Source: Pseudomonadota bacterium
Lineage (GTDB): Bacteria > Pseudomonadota > Alphaproteobacteria > Sphingomonadales > Sphingomonadaceae
Length of the DNA stretch: 64,000 nt
NCBI GenBank assembly: GCA_023389105.1
Contig: JAEWEY010000002.1
Span: 62,001-126,000, forward strand
Direction of reading: 5' to 3'
The translations under genes were made by a program, and so were the position numbers. The notes under the pieces are model-generated. The model was not told the origin of the DNA. It worked only from the letters and a program-made list of their open reading frames with translations, and made no database searches. Numbering within the stretch: position 1 is the first letter of the stretch; each line of letters starts with the position of its first letter. Shown here one piece after another: positions 18,698 to 27,513 of the stretch.

Positions 18698-19671
18698 ATC
18701 CAGCCGCGCCATTTGAAGAATAGGTACGGGCCGATTGCGCTCGCCAGCATGACGGCGAGCGAGACCGGATAGCCGTAATGCCAGTCCAGTTCCGGCATGT
18801 AGTGGAAGTTCATGCCGAAGACGCCGGCGATGAGCGTCGGCGGCAGGAAGATGATCGCTGCCCAGCTGAACAGCTTCATCGCCGCGTTCTGTTCGATGCT
18901 GATCAGGCCAAGCGAGGCGTCGAGCAGGAACGTGACATTGTCCGACAGGAAGCTGGCATGCTCCGACAGGCTGTGAACGTCGGTGCTCAGGCTCGACAGA
19001 TGGTTCTTGAAGTCGTTCTGGTCGACCCCCTGGAAACGGTTGGCGCCGGACAGGAAGCTTAGCATCCGGATCGTGCTGACGGCGGAGTAACGGATCTTCG
19101 TCAGCAGGGACTGGGTTCGCCCGATCCGGGTGAGCAATGCGGTCAGCCGCTTGGCCGGAATGCGGCGCTCTTCCATCTTCTGGTGGAAGATATGCGCGGA
19201 CAATTGCTCCATGTCGCCGCTGACGTTTTCCAGCTCGTCGGCCAGGCGATCAATGAGCGCATCCAACATGCGGAACAGGGCCGTAGGCGCATCGCGGACC
19301 AGATCGCCGTCGCGGCGTGCGTGATCCGAAAATGCGCGGATCGGCTTCGGCGTTGCGTAGCGCACAGTGACCAACCGATTATTCGCCAGCACGAAGCTGA
19401 TGGGGGTCGTCTTGGGCTGCCCGTCTTCCACGCCGTAAAGGACGCTGACCGTCATGTAGAGCGCGCCGCCCTTTTCGTAGAGCCGGCTGGAGGGCTCGAT
19501 TTCGGCCATCTCGTCTTCGGTGGGCACGTCCATCCGGATGCACCGTTCCACGAGCTTCTCTTCCTCCTCGGTCGGCTCTTCGAGGTCGACCCAGGTCGCC
19601 GTGTCGGGGATGCTTGTCAGCTTGGCCTCGACGAGACTTCCATCGCATCCGGGTCCGTAGGCGCGTAGCAT
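18694..19671 (-). CDS. corA: CorA family divalent cation transporter
   Basis: This 325-residue protein has a long cytoplasmic alpha/beta and helical domain and two C-terminal transmembrane helices (about 268-288 and 300-318). The selectivity signature Gly-Met-Asn ('AGVFGMNFHYMPEL') caps the first helix. It is a homopentameric Mg2+ (or Co2+/Ni2+) channel in the inner membrane. No Mg-sensing leader was recognised upstream. Confidence 0.92.
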   Translation of the reverse strand: MLRAYGPGCDGSLVEAKLTSIPDTATWVDLEEPTEEEEKLVERCIRMDVPTEDEMAEIEPSSRLYEKGGALYMTVSVLYGVEDGQPKTTPISFVLANNRLVTVRYATPKPIRAFSDHARRDGDLVRDAPTALFRMLDALIDRLADELENVSGDMEQLSAHIFHQKMEERRIPAKRLTALLTRIGRTQSLLTKIRYSAVSTIRMLSFLSGANRFQGVDQNDFKNHLSSLSTDVHSLSEHASFLSDNVTFLLDASLGLISIEQNAAMKLFSWAAIIFLPPTLIAGVFGMNFHYMPELDWHYGYPVSLAVMLASAIGPYLFFKWRGWI

Positions 19672-19757
19672 TCGACATCATCTGTCAGTCCCCGGCACAT
19701 CGCGCAATGCGCCACGGCTGATTGCGTCCCCGCGCCGCAGTCTGCACAGTCAGTCCA

Positions 19758-20318
19758 ATGAAGCCTTCGCGCCTGTGGATCGTCGCTGCCCTCGCCATCG
19801 TAATCGCGACTGCCGCCGTCCTGCTGGCAATGGGACGGGACCCAATCTGCACTTGCGGCGCGATCGATTTATGGGTCGGGTCGCGCGACAGTCCGCGCAC
19901 CAGCCAGATGCTGAGCGACTGGTACAGCTTCAGCCACGTCGTCCACGGCTTCCTGTTCTATGCTTTACTCTGGCTCGCCGCGCGGCGCTGGCCGGTGGGT
20001 TGGCGGTTCGTAGTCGCCCTTTTCATTGAGTGCGTGTGGGAGATCACCGAAAATACCCCCATGATCATTGATCGCTATCGGGCGACGACTGCGGCCCTTG
20101 GCTACACCGGGGACAGCGTCCTCAACTCGCTGTCGGATGTTGGCATGATGGCGCTCGGGTTCTTGATCGCTCGAAAGCTTCCGGTTTGGGCGAGCGCAAT
20201 TGCGCTGATTGCCCTGGAAGTTACCCCACTGTTTGTCATCCGTGACAATCTCACGCTCAACGTCATTGCCTTGATCGCCCCGAACCAGACGTTGCAGGCA
20301 TGGCAGGCGGGTCGCTAG
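19758..20318 (+). CDS. DUF2585 family membrane protein
   Basis: This 186-residue protein has about five transmembrane helices and family-typical pieces: 'GRDPICTCG', 'SQMLSDWYSFSHVVHG' (here TSQML), 'ECVWEITENTPMIIDRYR', and 'GDSVLNSLSD'. The family (UPF0314) is common in alphaproteobacteria and has no established function. Conserved acidic and His residues inside helices suggest an enzyme or transporter. I prefer ATG 19758, because the upstream in-frame codons to 19722 are not hydrophobic and overlap the promoter side. No strong ribosome-binding site is seen at either. Confidence 0.82.
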   Translation: MKPSRLWIVAALAIVIATAAVLLAMGRDPICTCGAIDLWVGSRDSPRTSQMLSDWYSFSHVVHGFLFYALLWLAARRWPVGWRFVVALFIECVWEITENTPMIIDRYRATTAALGYTGDSVLNSLSDVGMMALGFLIARKLPVWASAIALIALEVTPLFVIRDNLTLNVIALIAPNQTLQAWQAGR

Positions 20319-20374
20319 GGCACCATTGCCGTTTCCGCGTGTTGTGGAGCCGACGTTGTTGGGGAGAGCTCGGT

Positions 20375-20896
20375 TTGAGGAAGTTCGCAATGGGCTGCGC
20401 AGCCCTGCTGGCGGTTACGGCTTCGAGCGCGGCGACCGCCGGCGAAGTCTTCGGCGGATGGTACGTCCACGACGTGAAACTTCCCACCGACCTCAGCGGA
20501 TTCGAACAGGGATTTGATCTTCAGGTCGGCTATCGCGGCGGAAGGATCGGGAAGACGCCGCTGCAATGGTATGCCTTTGGGGCGCTGAACACGGCGGGCG
20601 ACACCAGCTACGCCGCGACCGGACTGTCGGCGAAGTTCGGCATTGGCGGCGGCTTCTACATCCGCCCGGGACTCGGCATTGCGATTCACAACGGCTCGGC
20701 CGGTAAATATTACCGGACGGATCGGATCGCCTTCGGCAGCCGCGTCCTGTTCGAACCCGAAATCGGCATCGGGACGCGGATCAACGATCGGCTGAGCGCC
20801 GAGGCGAGCTGGGTGCACATGAGCCACGCCCAGCTGCGCGGCCGGGAGAACCCCGGCATCGATAATCTCGGCGTCCGGCTGAATCTGGCGCTTTAG
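20375..20896 (+). CDS. pagL: Acyloxyacyl hydrolase (PagL-like lipid A 3-O-deacylase)
   Basis: This 173-residue outer-membrane beta-barrel protein has a signal peptide ('KFAMGCAALLAVTASSAATAGE'). PagL removes the 3-O-linked acyl chain from lipid A. The C-terminal active-site strand reads 'WVHMSHAQL...NPGIDNLGV': the His and Ser of the triad are present. The acid after the G-I pair, normally Glu, is Asp here, and the residue after the Ser is His rather than Asn. The TTG at 20375 lies six bases after GGGGAGAG and is preferred over ATG 20390. Confidence 0.8.
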   Translation: MRKFAMGCAALLAVTASSAATAGEVFGGWYVHDVKLPTDLSGFEQGFDLQVGYRGGRIGKTPLQWYAFGALNTAGDTSYAATGLSAKFGIGGGFYIRPGLGIAIHNGSAGKYYRTDRIAFGSRVLFEPEIGIGTRINDRLSAEASWVHMSHAQLRGRENPGIDNLGVRLNLAL

Positions 20897-22287
20897 CGCC
20901 CCAGCATCGTCTCCGGTTTGACCACGCGATCGAAGGTTTCTTCGTCGACCAGTCCGAGCTCAAGGCCCGCTTCCTTCAGCGTCAGCCGATTCTTGTGCGC
21001 ATGCTTGGCGATGGTCGCTGCATTGTCGTAGCCGATTTCGGGCGCAAGCGCGGTGACCAGCATCAGCGACCGGTTCATCAGCTCGGCAATGCGATCCTCG
21101 TCCGGCTCGGCGCCATCGAGCATCCGCTCCGTGAAGCTCGTCATTCCGATCGACAGCAGGTTGATGGAGCGAACCACGTTAGCGCCGATCATCGGCTTGA
21201 AGACGTTAAGCTCGAGGTGGCCTTGCATGCCGCCGATCGTGACCGCGACGCAATTGCCCGCGACTTGCGCCGCCACCATCGTCAGCATTTCCGCCTGGGT
21301 CGGATTCACCTTGCCCGGCATGATCGAGCTCCCCGGCTCGTTCTCCGGCAGCTTGAGCTCGCCGAGCCCACAACGCGGGCCGGAGCCGAGGAGACGGATA
21401 TCGTTGGCGATCTTCGTCAGCGCGGTGGCGATGGTGTTGAGGATACCTGACAACTCGACCAGCGTGTCATGGGCCGCCAGCTCGGCGAACTTGTTCGGGG
21501 CCGACGTGAAAGGCAGCTGCGTCAGGTTCGCGACTTCCTTGGCAAATTCATCGGCAAAACCCGCCGGCGCATTCAGGCCAGTCCCAACCGCCGTGCCGCC
21601 CTGCGCCAGGCGGAAGACGCGGGGCAGGGCACCCTCGACCCGCTCGATGCAGTCGGCAATCTGCGCGGCATAGCCGGAGAATTCCTGCCCGAGCGTCAGC
21701 GGCGTCGCGTCCTGCAGGTGCGTGCGGCCGATCTTGACGATGCGGTCCCAGCGTTCGGCTTGATCGGCCAACCGTGCATGCATGAGGCGCAGCGCTGGGA
21801 GCAGCTTGTCGTTCACGCCGCGCGCCGCGGCAATATGCATCGCTGTCGGAAAGCTGTCGTTCGACGACTGCGCCTTGTTGACGTGGTCGTTGGGGTGAAC
21901 CGGGTCCTTGCCGCCACGCCTGCCGGTCAGGATCTCGTTGGCCCGCCCGGCGATGACCTCATTGGCATTCATGTTCGACTGCGTCCCCGAACCCGTCTGC
22001 CAGATGACGAGCGGGAACTGGCTGTCGAGATCGCCGCGCGCGACTTCGGCTGCCGCCTGCTGGATTACTTCCGCCAGCTTCGGGTCCAGCCCACCGATTC
22101 TCGCGTTTACCCGCGCCGCCGCCTGCTTCACAAAACCGAGCGCGTGGACGATCTCGATCGGCATCTGCTCGCGCGGGCCGAACGGGAAATTGCCGATCGA
22201 CCGTTCGGTCTGCGCACCCCAATAAGCGTCGGCCGGAACGTCGATCGGGCCAAAGCTGTCGGTTTCGCTGCGCGTATCGTTGGGCAT
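20893..22287 (-). CDS. fumC: Fumarate hydratase class II
   Basis: This 464-residue homotetrameric iron-independent fumarase converts fumarate to malate. The superfamily signature 'GSSIMPGKVNPTQAEM' is present, together with 'QTGSGTQSNMNANEV' and 'GRTHLQDATP', which form the active site. The length is standard. It converges on pagL with a four-base overlap. Upstream, on the sspB side, there is an inverted repeat pair that could form a large stem in the transcript. Confidence 0.97.
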   Translation of the reverse strand: MPNDTRSETDSFGPIDVPADAYWGAQTERSIGNFPFGPREQMPIEIVHALGFVKQAAARVNARIGGLDPKLAEVIQQAAAEVARGDLDSQFPLVIWQTGSGTQSNMNANEVIAGRANEILTGRRGGKDPVHPNDHVNKAQSSNDSFPTAMHIAAARGVNDKLLPALRLMHARLADQAERWDRIVKIGRTHLQDATPLTLGQEFSGYAAQIADCIERVEGALPRVFRLAQGGTAVGTGLNAPAGFADEFAKEVANLTQLPFTSAPNKFAELAAHDTLVELSGILNTIATALTKIANDIRLLGSGPRCGLGELKLPENEPGSSIMPGKVNPTQAEMLTMVAAQVAGNCVAVTIGGMQGHLELNVFKPMIGANVVRSINLLSIGMTSFTERMLDGAEPDEDRIAELMNRSLMLVTALAPEIGYDNAATIAKHAHKNRLTLKEAGLELGLVDEETFDRVVKPETMLGR

Positions 22288-22310
22288 GATGTCTCCTGAG
22301 CGTTCCGGCG

Positions 22311-22382
22311 GAGCTCGTCGAAGCCCTGCCTTCTTTGCGCCGCGCTAAAGAGAAAAATCAGCCCTTCGACAAGCTCAGGGCT
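22311..22382. repeat. Inverted pair of 'TTCGACAAGCTC'-type intergenic repeats
   Basis: GAGCTCGTCGAAG (22311-22323) pairs with CTTCGACAAGCTC (22364-22376) with one mismatch, around a 40-base loop. The second element is also a small palindrome, AGCCCT (22360-22365) with AGGGCT (22377-22382). The core CCCTTCGACAAGCTCAGGG is an intergenic repeat I know from many sphingomonad and other proteobacterial genomes. It lies between sspB and fumC, both transcribed leftward, and may act as a transcript 3'-end stem or a processing site. Confidence 0.7.
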
Positions 22383-22390
22383 AACCGCGG

Positions 22391-22891
22391 CTACTTCTTG
22401 CGGGTGAAATCCACGCTGACGACGTTGGAACCGTCTTCGCGCGCCTCGGCATCGGCCGCGCTTTCCTCTTCGGCCGGCGCATCGTTCTCGGCCGCTTCGT
22501 GCTCATCCGGCTGCATCTCGGCTGCGGCCTGGAAGGTCAGTGCGAACTCGACGGCGGGATCGTGGAATTGCGTCACCGCGGCGAAGGGGACATGCAGCAT
22601 CGCGGGGACGCCGCCAAACGACAGGCCGACCGAGAAATTATCCTCTTCGACTTTCAGGTCCCAGAAGCGATGCTGGATGACAATGGTCATCTCGTCTGGA
22701 AAACGTTCGAGCAGATGCTTGGGGATCGACACCCCGGGCGCCCGCGTCTTGAAGGTGATGTAGAAGTGATGCTCACCGGGCAGCGCGCCGGTTTGCTCGA
22801 CCTCGCGCAGGACACGGCTGACGACCGCACGCAGCGCATCCTGCACGATCTCGTCGTACGGAATCAGGCTTTCGGGGGTCTCGTCAGTCAT
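22391..22891 (-). CDS. sspB: SspB-type ClpXP adaptor (stringent starvation protein B)
   Basis: This 166-residue protein resembles alphaproteobacterial SspB (SspB-alpha). The N-terminal substrate-binding domain covers about 1-115 ('HFYITFKTRAPGVSIPKHLLERFPDEMTIVIQH'). It is followed by an acidic Ala/Glu linker and a short C-terminal tail, 'NVVSVDFTRKK', which in the family docks on ClpX. It delivers ssrA-tagged proteins to ClpXP. The ATG at 22891 is the family start; an upstream in-frame extension is not conserved. Confidence 0.9.
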   Translation of the reverse strand: MTDETPESLIPYDEIVQDALRAVVSRVLREVEQTGALPGEHHFYITFKTRAPGVSIPKHLLERFPDEMTIVIQHRFWDLKVEEDNFSVGLSFGGVPAMLHVPFAAVTQFHDPAVEFALTFQAAAEMQPDEHEAAENDAPAEEESAADAEAREDGSNVVSVDFTRKK

Positions 22892-22940
22892 CGCTTTCGT
22901 GGTAGCGGTCGAGCGAGCGCGGTCAAGCGGAGTCCTCCTG

Positions 22941-23318
22941 ATGCCGATCAATGCGACGGAACCCTATGACGACGGTAACATCTTCGCGCGCATCCTGCGT
23001 GGAGAGATACCCTCGACCACGGTCTATGAAGACGAGCACACGCTGGCGTTCAACGACATCAATCCGCTGGCGCCGACCCACATCCTCGTCGTCCCCAAGG
23101 GCGCCTACGTCTCGTGGGACGACTTTTCGGCACGGGGCTCGGAGGAGGAAATCGCAGCCTTCGTGCGTGCCGTCGGCAAGATCGCGCGGGAGGCGGGTCT
23201 GGTCGAAAGCGGCTACCGCCTGCTTGCGAACGCCGGACTGAACGCCGGCCAGGAAGTGCCGCATCTGCATGTCCACATCTTCGCGGGCCGCCCGCTGGGG
23301 CCGATGCTGGCCCGCTAA
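22941..23318 (+). CDS. HIT family nucleotide hydrolase (HinT-like)
   Basis: This 125-residue histidine-triad protein has 'IFARILRGEIPSTTVYEDE' at the N-terminus and the catalytic His-x-His-x-His triad in 'PHLHVHIFAGRPLGPML'. HinT enzymes hydrolyse adenosine phosphoramidates and acyl-adenylates in the cytoplasm. ATG 22941 is the conserved start, and it leaves about 50 bases to the divergent sspB start. Confidence 0.93.
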   Translation: MPINATEPYDDGNIFARILRGEIPSTTVYEDEHTLAFNDINPLAPTHILVVPKGAYVSWDDFSARGSEEEIAAFVRAVGKIAREAGLVESGYRLLANAGLNAGQEVPHLHVHIFAGRPLGPMLAR

Positions 23319-23393
23319 AGCGCTGGTCGAAGGGGGATTGCCCTCATGAGGACAGCCGCTAGGGTCGCGGCCAAGAATTCTTAGGGGAGTAAG

Positions 23394-25037
23394 ATGGCTA
23401 CAGCTGCACCGCGCTCGGGTGGACGCGGACGAATCAAATCGATGGACGAAATTCTCGCGACTGCCGAGAAGAAGTCGCTCAAGCGCTCGCTCGGCGCATT
23501 CCAGCTGACCCTGCTCGGCATCGGCGCCGTCATCGGCACCGGCATCTTCGTGCTGACCGCCACCGCCGCCCAGAAGGCGGGGCCTGGCATGATGATCAGC
23601 TTCATCGTTGCCGGCGCGGTCTGCGCGGTTGCTGCGCTCTGCTACTCCGAACTGGCCTCGATGGTCCCCGTCGCGGGATCGGCTTACACTTACTCCTATG
23701 CCGTCATGGGCGAGCTGGTCGCCTGGCTGGTCGGCTGGGCCCTCATCCTAGAATATGCGTTGGGAGCATCCGCCGTCGCGGTGGGATGGTCCGGCTTTAT
23801 CAGCGGCTTGCTGGACTCGGTCGGCGTTCACATACCGCACGCGTTGAAGGTTGGACCCCAAATCCAGTGGGGCTTCCTGCAGGGCGGCGAAGTCGGTGGG
23901 TTGATCAACCTGCCCGCCGTCATCGTCGTCGCCTTCGTGACCACGCTTCTCGTGATCGGCACCAAGGAAAGCGCGACCTTCAACGCCGTGCTGGTGGTGA
24001 TCAAGGTCACCGCGCTCACCCTGTTCCTCATCATCACGCTGCCGATGATCAGCGGCCATGCGGCGAACTTCGAGCCGTTCGCGCCGCGCGGCTGGGGCAA
24101 CCCCTTGAGCGCCTCGGGCACCGGCATTCTCGGTGCCGCGGCGTCGATCTTCTTCGCCTACGTCGGCTTCGACGCCGTCTCGACGGCGGCCGAGGAAACG
24201 AAGGATCCGCAGCGCAACGTCCCGATCGGACTGATCGGAAGCCTGCTGATCTGCACGGTCTTCTACCTGCTCGTCGCGGCCGGCGTGGTCGGTGCCTACG
24301 GCGCACAGCCCTTGATGGATCCGGCCACCGGCCAGTTCTTCAAGGAAGGCTCGCCCGAACTGTATGCCTCGGCGGCTTGCCAGGCAGCGAACGCGCCGAC
24401 GGTCTGCTCGAAGGAAGCGCTCGCGCACATCCTTCGTGAAGTCTCGAACCCGCTGTTCGGCAACCTCGTCGGTCTTGCGGCAGCGATCGCGCTGCCGTCG
24501 GTCGTGCTGCTGATGATGTACGGCCAGACCCGCGTCTTCTTCGTGATGGCGCGCGACGGCCTGCTGCCGGAGCGGCTGTCGGCCGTGCACCCGCGGTTCC
24601 AGACGCCTTACGTCGTGACCATCGTGACCGGCGTGTTCGTTGCCATTGCGGCGGCGTTCCTGCCGGTCGGCACCCTGGCCGATTATTCGAACGCCGGCAC
24701 CTTGTTCGCGTTCGCGGCGGTTTCGCTCGGGGTCATGATCCTGCGCAGGAAGGATCCCAGCCGTCCGCGGCCCTTCCGCACACCGGCGCTGTATCTGGTG
24801 GCGCCGCTATCGATCGCCGGCTGCGCTTTGCTGTTCCTCAACCTGAACATCGAGTCCAAGCTGCTGTTCGTCTCGTGGACGGTGATCGGCCTTGTGATCT
24901 ATTTCCTCTACGGATACCGCAACAGCCACGTCGGCCGCGGCATCACCGAGGTGCCGGAGCTAGCCGCCGACGCACCGGGCTCGATCGGCATTGCGCCGAT
25001 GCCAGGTGCGCCGGTCCCGCCGGACGATCGAAACTAA
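23394..25037 (+). CDS. APC family amino-acid permease
   Basis: This 547-residue inner-membrane protein has twelve or more hydrophobic helices. The N-terminal family motif 'LGIGAVIGTGIFVLTATAA' lies in helix 1. It resembles cationic amino-acid transporters in helix spacing and in motifs such as 'PVAGSAYTYSYAVMGE' and 'FFAYVGFDAVSTAAEE'. The substrate is not inferable with confidence. Start ATG 23394 follows GGGGAG. An insert around residues 300-345 with Cys pairs ('AACQAANAPTVCSKE') is a probable extracytoplasmic loop. Confidence 0.9.
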   Translation: MATAAPRSGGRGRIKSMDEILATAEKKSLKRSLGAFQLTLLGIGAVIGTGIFVLTATAAQKAGPGMMISFIVAGAVCAVAALCYSELASMVPVAGSAYTYSYAVMGELVAWLVGWALILEYALGASAVAVGWSGFISGLLDSVGVHIPHALKVGPQIQWGFLQGGEVGGLINLPAVIVVAFVTTLLVIGTKESATFNAVLVVIKVTALTLFLIITLPMISGHAANFEPFAPRGWGNPLSASGTGILGAAASIFFAYVGFDAVSTAAEETKDPQRNVPIGLIGSLLICTVFYLLVAAGVVGAYGAQPLMDPATGQFFKEGSPELYASAACQAANAPTVCSKEALAHILREVSNPLFGNLVGLAAAIALPSVVLLMMYGQTRVFFVMARDGLLPERLSAVHPRFQTPYVVTIVTGVFVAIAAAFLPVGTLADYSNAGTLFAFAAVSLGVMILRRKDPSRPRPFRTPALYLVAPLSIAGCALLFLNLNIESKLLFVSWTVIGLVIYFLYGYRNSHVGRGITEVPELAADAPGSIGIAPMPGAPVPPDDRN

Positions 25038-26032
25038 GCGGCGAGGCCGCCGGCCAGCGCCCTGAGGTTCGCCTCGGGGCGCGCGCCGTAATGCTGAATC
25101 ACTTCGGCAGCGCAGATTGCGCCAAGCCGGAGGCAATCCTCCAGGCTGCGACCACGGGCCGTGCCGAGCAGGAAGCCGGCGGCGAACAAGTCGCCGGCGC
25201 CGGTCGTATCCACCAGTTCCTGGATCGGTTGCGCGGGAACTTCCGCGCGCTCGCCGCCGCGAGTCGCGAGGGCCCCATCTTCGGACCGCGTCACGACCAG
25301 CGTCTCCACCTTGTCCGCAAAGGCGCCGACGGCGCTGTCCAGATGGGCCACCCCGGCCATCGCCTCGATCTCCGCCTGGTTGGCGAACAGGATATCGATC
25401 TGACCGTCATCGATCAGCTTGGTGAAGCCATCGCGATGGCGGTCGACGCAGAACGTGTCCGACAGCGTGAAGGCAACCTTGCGGCCCGCGTCGCGCGCAA
25501 CGTCGATGGCCCGGACCATTGCCGAGCGCGGCGTCTCGGGATCCCACAGATACCCTTCCAGGTAGAGGATGGCGGCGTCGCGGATCTGCGCCTCGTCCAG
25601 CGCCGCGGGCGGCAGATGCTGGGCAGCCCCGAGGAAGGTATTCATTGTCCGATGACCGTCGGGCGTCACCAGAATCATCGACCGCGCGGTTGGTTCGCCG
25701 ACGTTCGTGGCGGGCGTGATGAATTCCACCCCGGTCGCGGTCAGGTCGTGCCGGTAAAACTGGCCCAGTTGATCCGGCGCGACTTGCCCGATGAATCCTG
25801 CCCGCCCACCTAGCGCGGCAACGCCCGCCGCGGTGTTACCGGCCGAACCGCCGCTGACCTGATGCGCGGGTCCCATGTGCGCGTAGAGGCGCTCGGCCTC
25901 TTCCGCGTCGATCAGCCGCATCGAGCCTTTGACCAGGCCTTCCTTCGTCAGAAAGTCGTCGCCTGCATTGGCGATCACGTCGACGATGGCATTGCCGATG
26001 CACAGGACATCGAGGCGCGGATCGGGCATCAT
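25034..26032 (-). CDS. Adenosine kinase / PfkB family carbohydrate kinase
   Basis: This 332-residue ribokinase-family enzyme has the N-terminal motif 'VSGGSAGNTAAGVAALGG' and the C-terminal PfkB signature 'VDTTGAGDLFAAGFL' with its catalytic Asp. Alphaproteobacterial proteins of this type are usually annotated as adenosine kinases and include activity on adenosine. The substrate is not proven by sequence. It overlaps the 3' end of the convergent permease gene by four bases. Confidence 0.88.
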   Translation of the reverse strand: MMPDPRLDVLCIGNAIVDVIANAGDDFLTKEGLVKGSMRLIDAEEAERLYAHMGPAHQVSGGSAGNTAAGVAALGGRAGFIGQVAPDQLGQFYRHDLTATGVEFITPATNVGEPTARSMILVTPDGHRTMNTFLGAAQHLPPAALDEAQIRDAAILYLEGYLWDPETPRSAMVRAIDVARDAGRKVAFTLSDTFCVDRHRDGFTKLIDDGQIDILFANQAEIEAMAGVAHLDSAVGAFADKVETLVVTRSEDGALATRGGERAEVPAQPIQELVDTTGAGDLFAAGFLLGTARGRSLEDCLRLGAICAAEVIQHYGARPEANLRALAGGLAA

Positions 26033-26125
26033 TAACTCCGGACGATTGGGAAAGCGCGCCGCCTAGCCGCCTGTTCGTCGGCTCGCAACATTGCGCCCGC
26101 GATGATCGCAGTCCATCGTCCGATC

Positions 26126-26488
26126 ATGCGCCGCTTTGTCCCCTTCGCCCTTCTTTCGCTTGCTGCCGCCGGCTGCGCTCCGCGTCCGGAAACGGTCACG
26201 ACCGCACCAGCGCCGGCACCTGTCCAGGCCCCGGAATCTGGAAGTGCGCTCACGGGTCTGACGACGCAGGAACTGGTTGGGCGCTTCGGAACGCCCGCGC
26301 TGCAGATTCGCGAGGGCTCGAGCCTGAAGCTGCAGTTCCGCGGCCGGAGGTGCGTCATGGACGCCTACCTCTACCCGACGGGGAGTTCGGCGACCTTGAA
26401 AGTCACCCATGTCGACACCCGCAATCTGACCGGCGGGGACATCGATCAGTCCGCGTGCATATTTTCTCTGCGCAACGCCGCGATCTGA
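26126..26488 (+). CDS. Hypothetical lipoprotein
   Basis: This 120-residue protein has a type II signal peptide; the lipobox 'LAAAGC' gives a lipid-modified Cys near residue 17. A Pro/Ala linker follows, then a small domain ('LTTQELVGRFGTPALQIREGSSLKLQF') reminiscent of the SmpA/OmlA (BamE-like) fold, with one Cys in 'GRRCVMDAYLY' and one near the end. I start it at ATG 26126 so that the signal peptide is N-terminal. The last 43 bases overlap the convergent queG 3' end, which is unusual in extent. Confidence 0.75.
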   Translation: MRRFVPFALLSLAAAGCAPRPETVTTAPAPAPVQAPESGSALTGLTTQELVGRFGTPALQIREGSSLKLQFRGRRCVMDAYLYPTGSSATLKVTHVDTRNLTGGDIDQSACIFSLRNAAI

Positions 26489-27513
26489 TCGAGCGCCCAC
26501 CGCGCAGCCTCGCCTACCACCGGGTCCTGATCCGTCAGCAGCGGCTTGATCGACGGCACTAGCGTGACGTCTCCGCTGTTGCCCGCGGCAATCAGGCAAT
26601 TGCGGATCATCCGGTTGCGGCCGACGCGCTTGATCGGCGACCCCGCGAACATCTCGCGGAACGCGGCATCGTCGAGCGCGAGCAGATCGCCCAGGCGCGG
26701 CGCCGCCAGCTCGGCACGGGGCAGGAAGGTTCGATTTGCAGCGGCCGCATCGGCGAAGCGATTCCACGGGCAGACGGCCAGGCAGTCATCGCAGCCATAA
26801 ATACGGTTGCCCATGGCGGCACGGAATTCCAGCGGGATGGGCCCGTCGTGCTCGATTGTAAGGTACGAAATACAGCGCCGCGCGTCGATTCGGTGCGGAC
26901 CGTCGAACGCATGGGTCGGGCAGGCCGTCAGGCACCGCGTGCAGCTTCCGCAATGCTGCCCCGGACCGGCGGGCGGGTCCGGCCGCAAGTCCAGGCTGGT
27001 CAGAATGACTCCCAGGAACAGCCAGCAGCCGTGATCCCGGCTGACCAAATTCGTGTTCTTGCCCTGCCAGCCGATACCCGCGGCCTGCGCGAGCGGCTTT
27101 TCCATCACCGGCGCGGTGTCCACGAAGACCTTCAGCTGCGAAGGGGCCTGGTCGACGATGAAGCGCGCCAAGGCCTTCAGCGCCTTCTTGACCGTTTTGT
27201 GATAGTCGCCGCCCTGCGCGTAGACCGAAATCCGTCCGATTTCCGGCTGACTGGCGAGCGCCAGGGGATCGGTCGCCGGCGCGTAACTCATGCCGAGCGC
27301 GATGGCCGAACGAGCCTCCGGCCAGAGCGCGAGCGGCGAGACTCGATGGGCCGCCCGGGATTCCATCCAGCCCATGGTGCCGTGATGCCCAGCTTCAAGC
27401 CACTGCCGCAGTTCCAGACCGGCAGCATCCGCGGCATCTGCACGAGTAAAGCCGCAGGACGCGAACCCCAATTGCGCAGCGCGCGTGCGGATCAGGTCTT
27501 CAAGTTGCTCCAT
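26446..27513 (-). CDS. queG: Epoxyqueuosine reductase
   Basis: This 355-residue cobalamin and [4Fe-4S] enzyme reduces epoxyqueuosine to queuosine in tRNA. Two ferredoxin-type clusters are visible: 'CGSCTRCLTACPTHAF' and 'CDDCLAVCPWNRF'. 'TAPVMEKPLAQAAGIGWQGKNT' is the family block near the catalytic Asp. HEAT-like helices close the C-terminus. Start MEQLEDLI at 27513 overlaps the tetR 3' end; an in-frame ATG at 27525 is possible. The 3' end overlaps the lipoprotein gene. Confidence 0.94.
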   Translation of the reverse strand: MEQLEDLIRTRAAQLGFASCGFTRADAADAAGLELRQWLEAGHHGTMGWMESRAAHRVSPLALWPEARSAIALGMSYAPATDPLALASQPEIGRISVYAQGGDYHKTVKKALKALARFIVDQAPSQLKVFVDTAPVMEKPLAQAAGIGWQGKNTNLVSRDHGCWLFLGVILTSLDLRPDPPAGPGQHCGSCTRCLTACPTHAFDGPHRIDARRCISYLTIEHDGPIPLEFRAAMGNRIYGCDDCLAVCPWNRFADAAAANRTFLPRAELAAPRLGDLLALDDAAFREMFAGSPIKRVGRNRMIRNCLIAAGNSGDVTLVPSIKPLLTDQDPVVGEAARWALDQIAALRRENMHAD

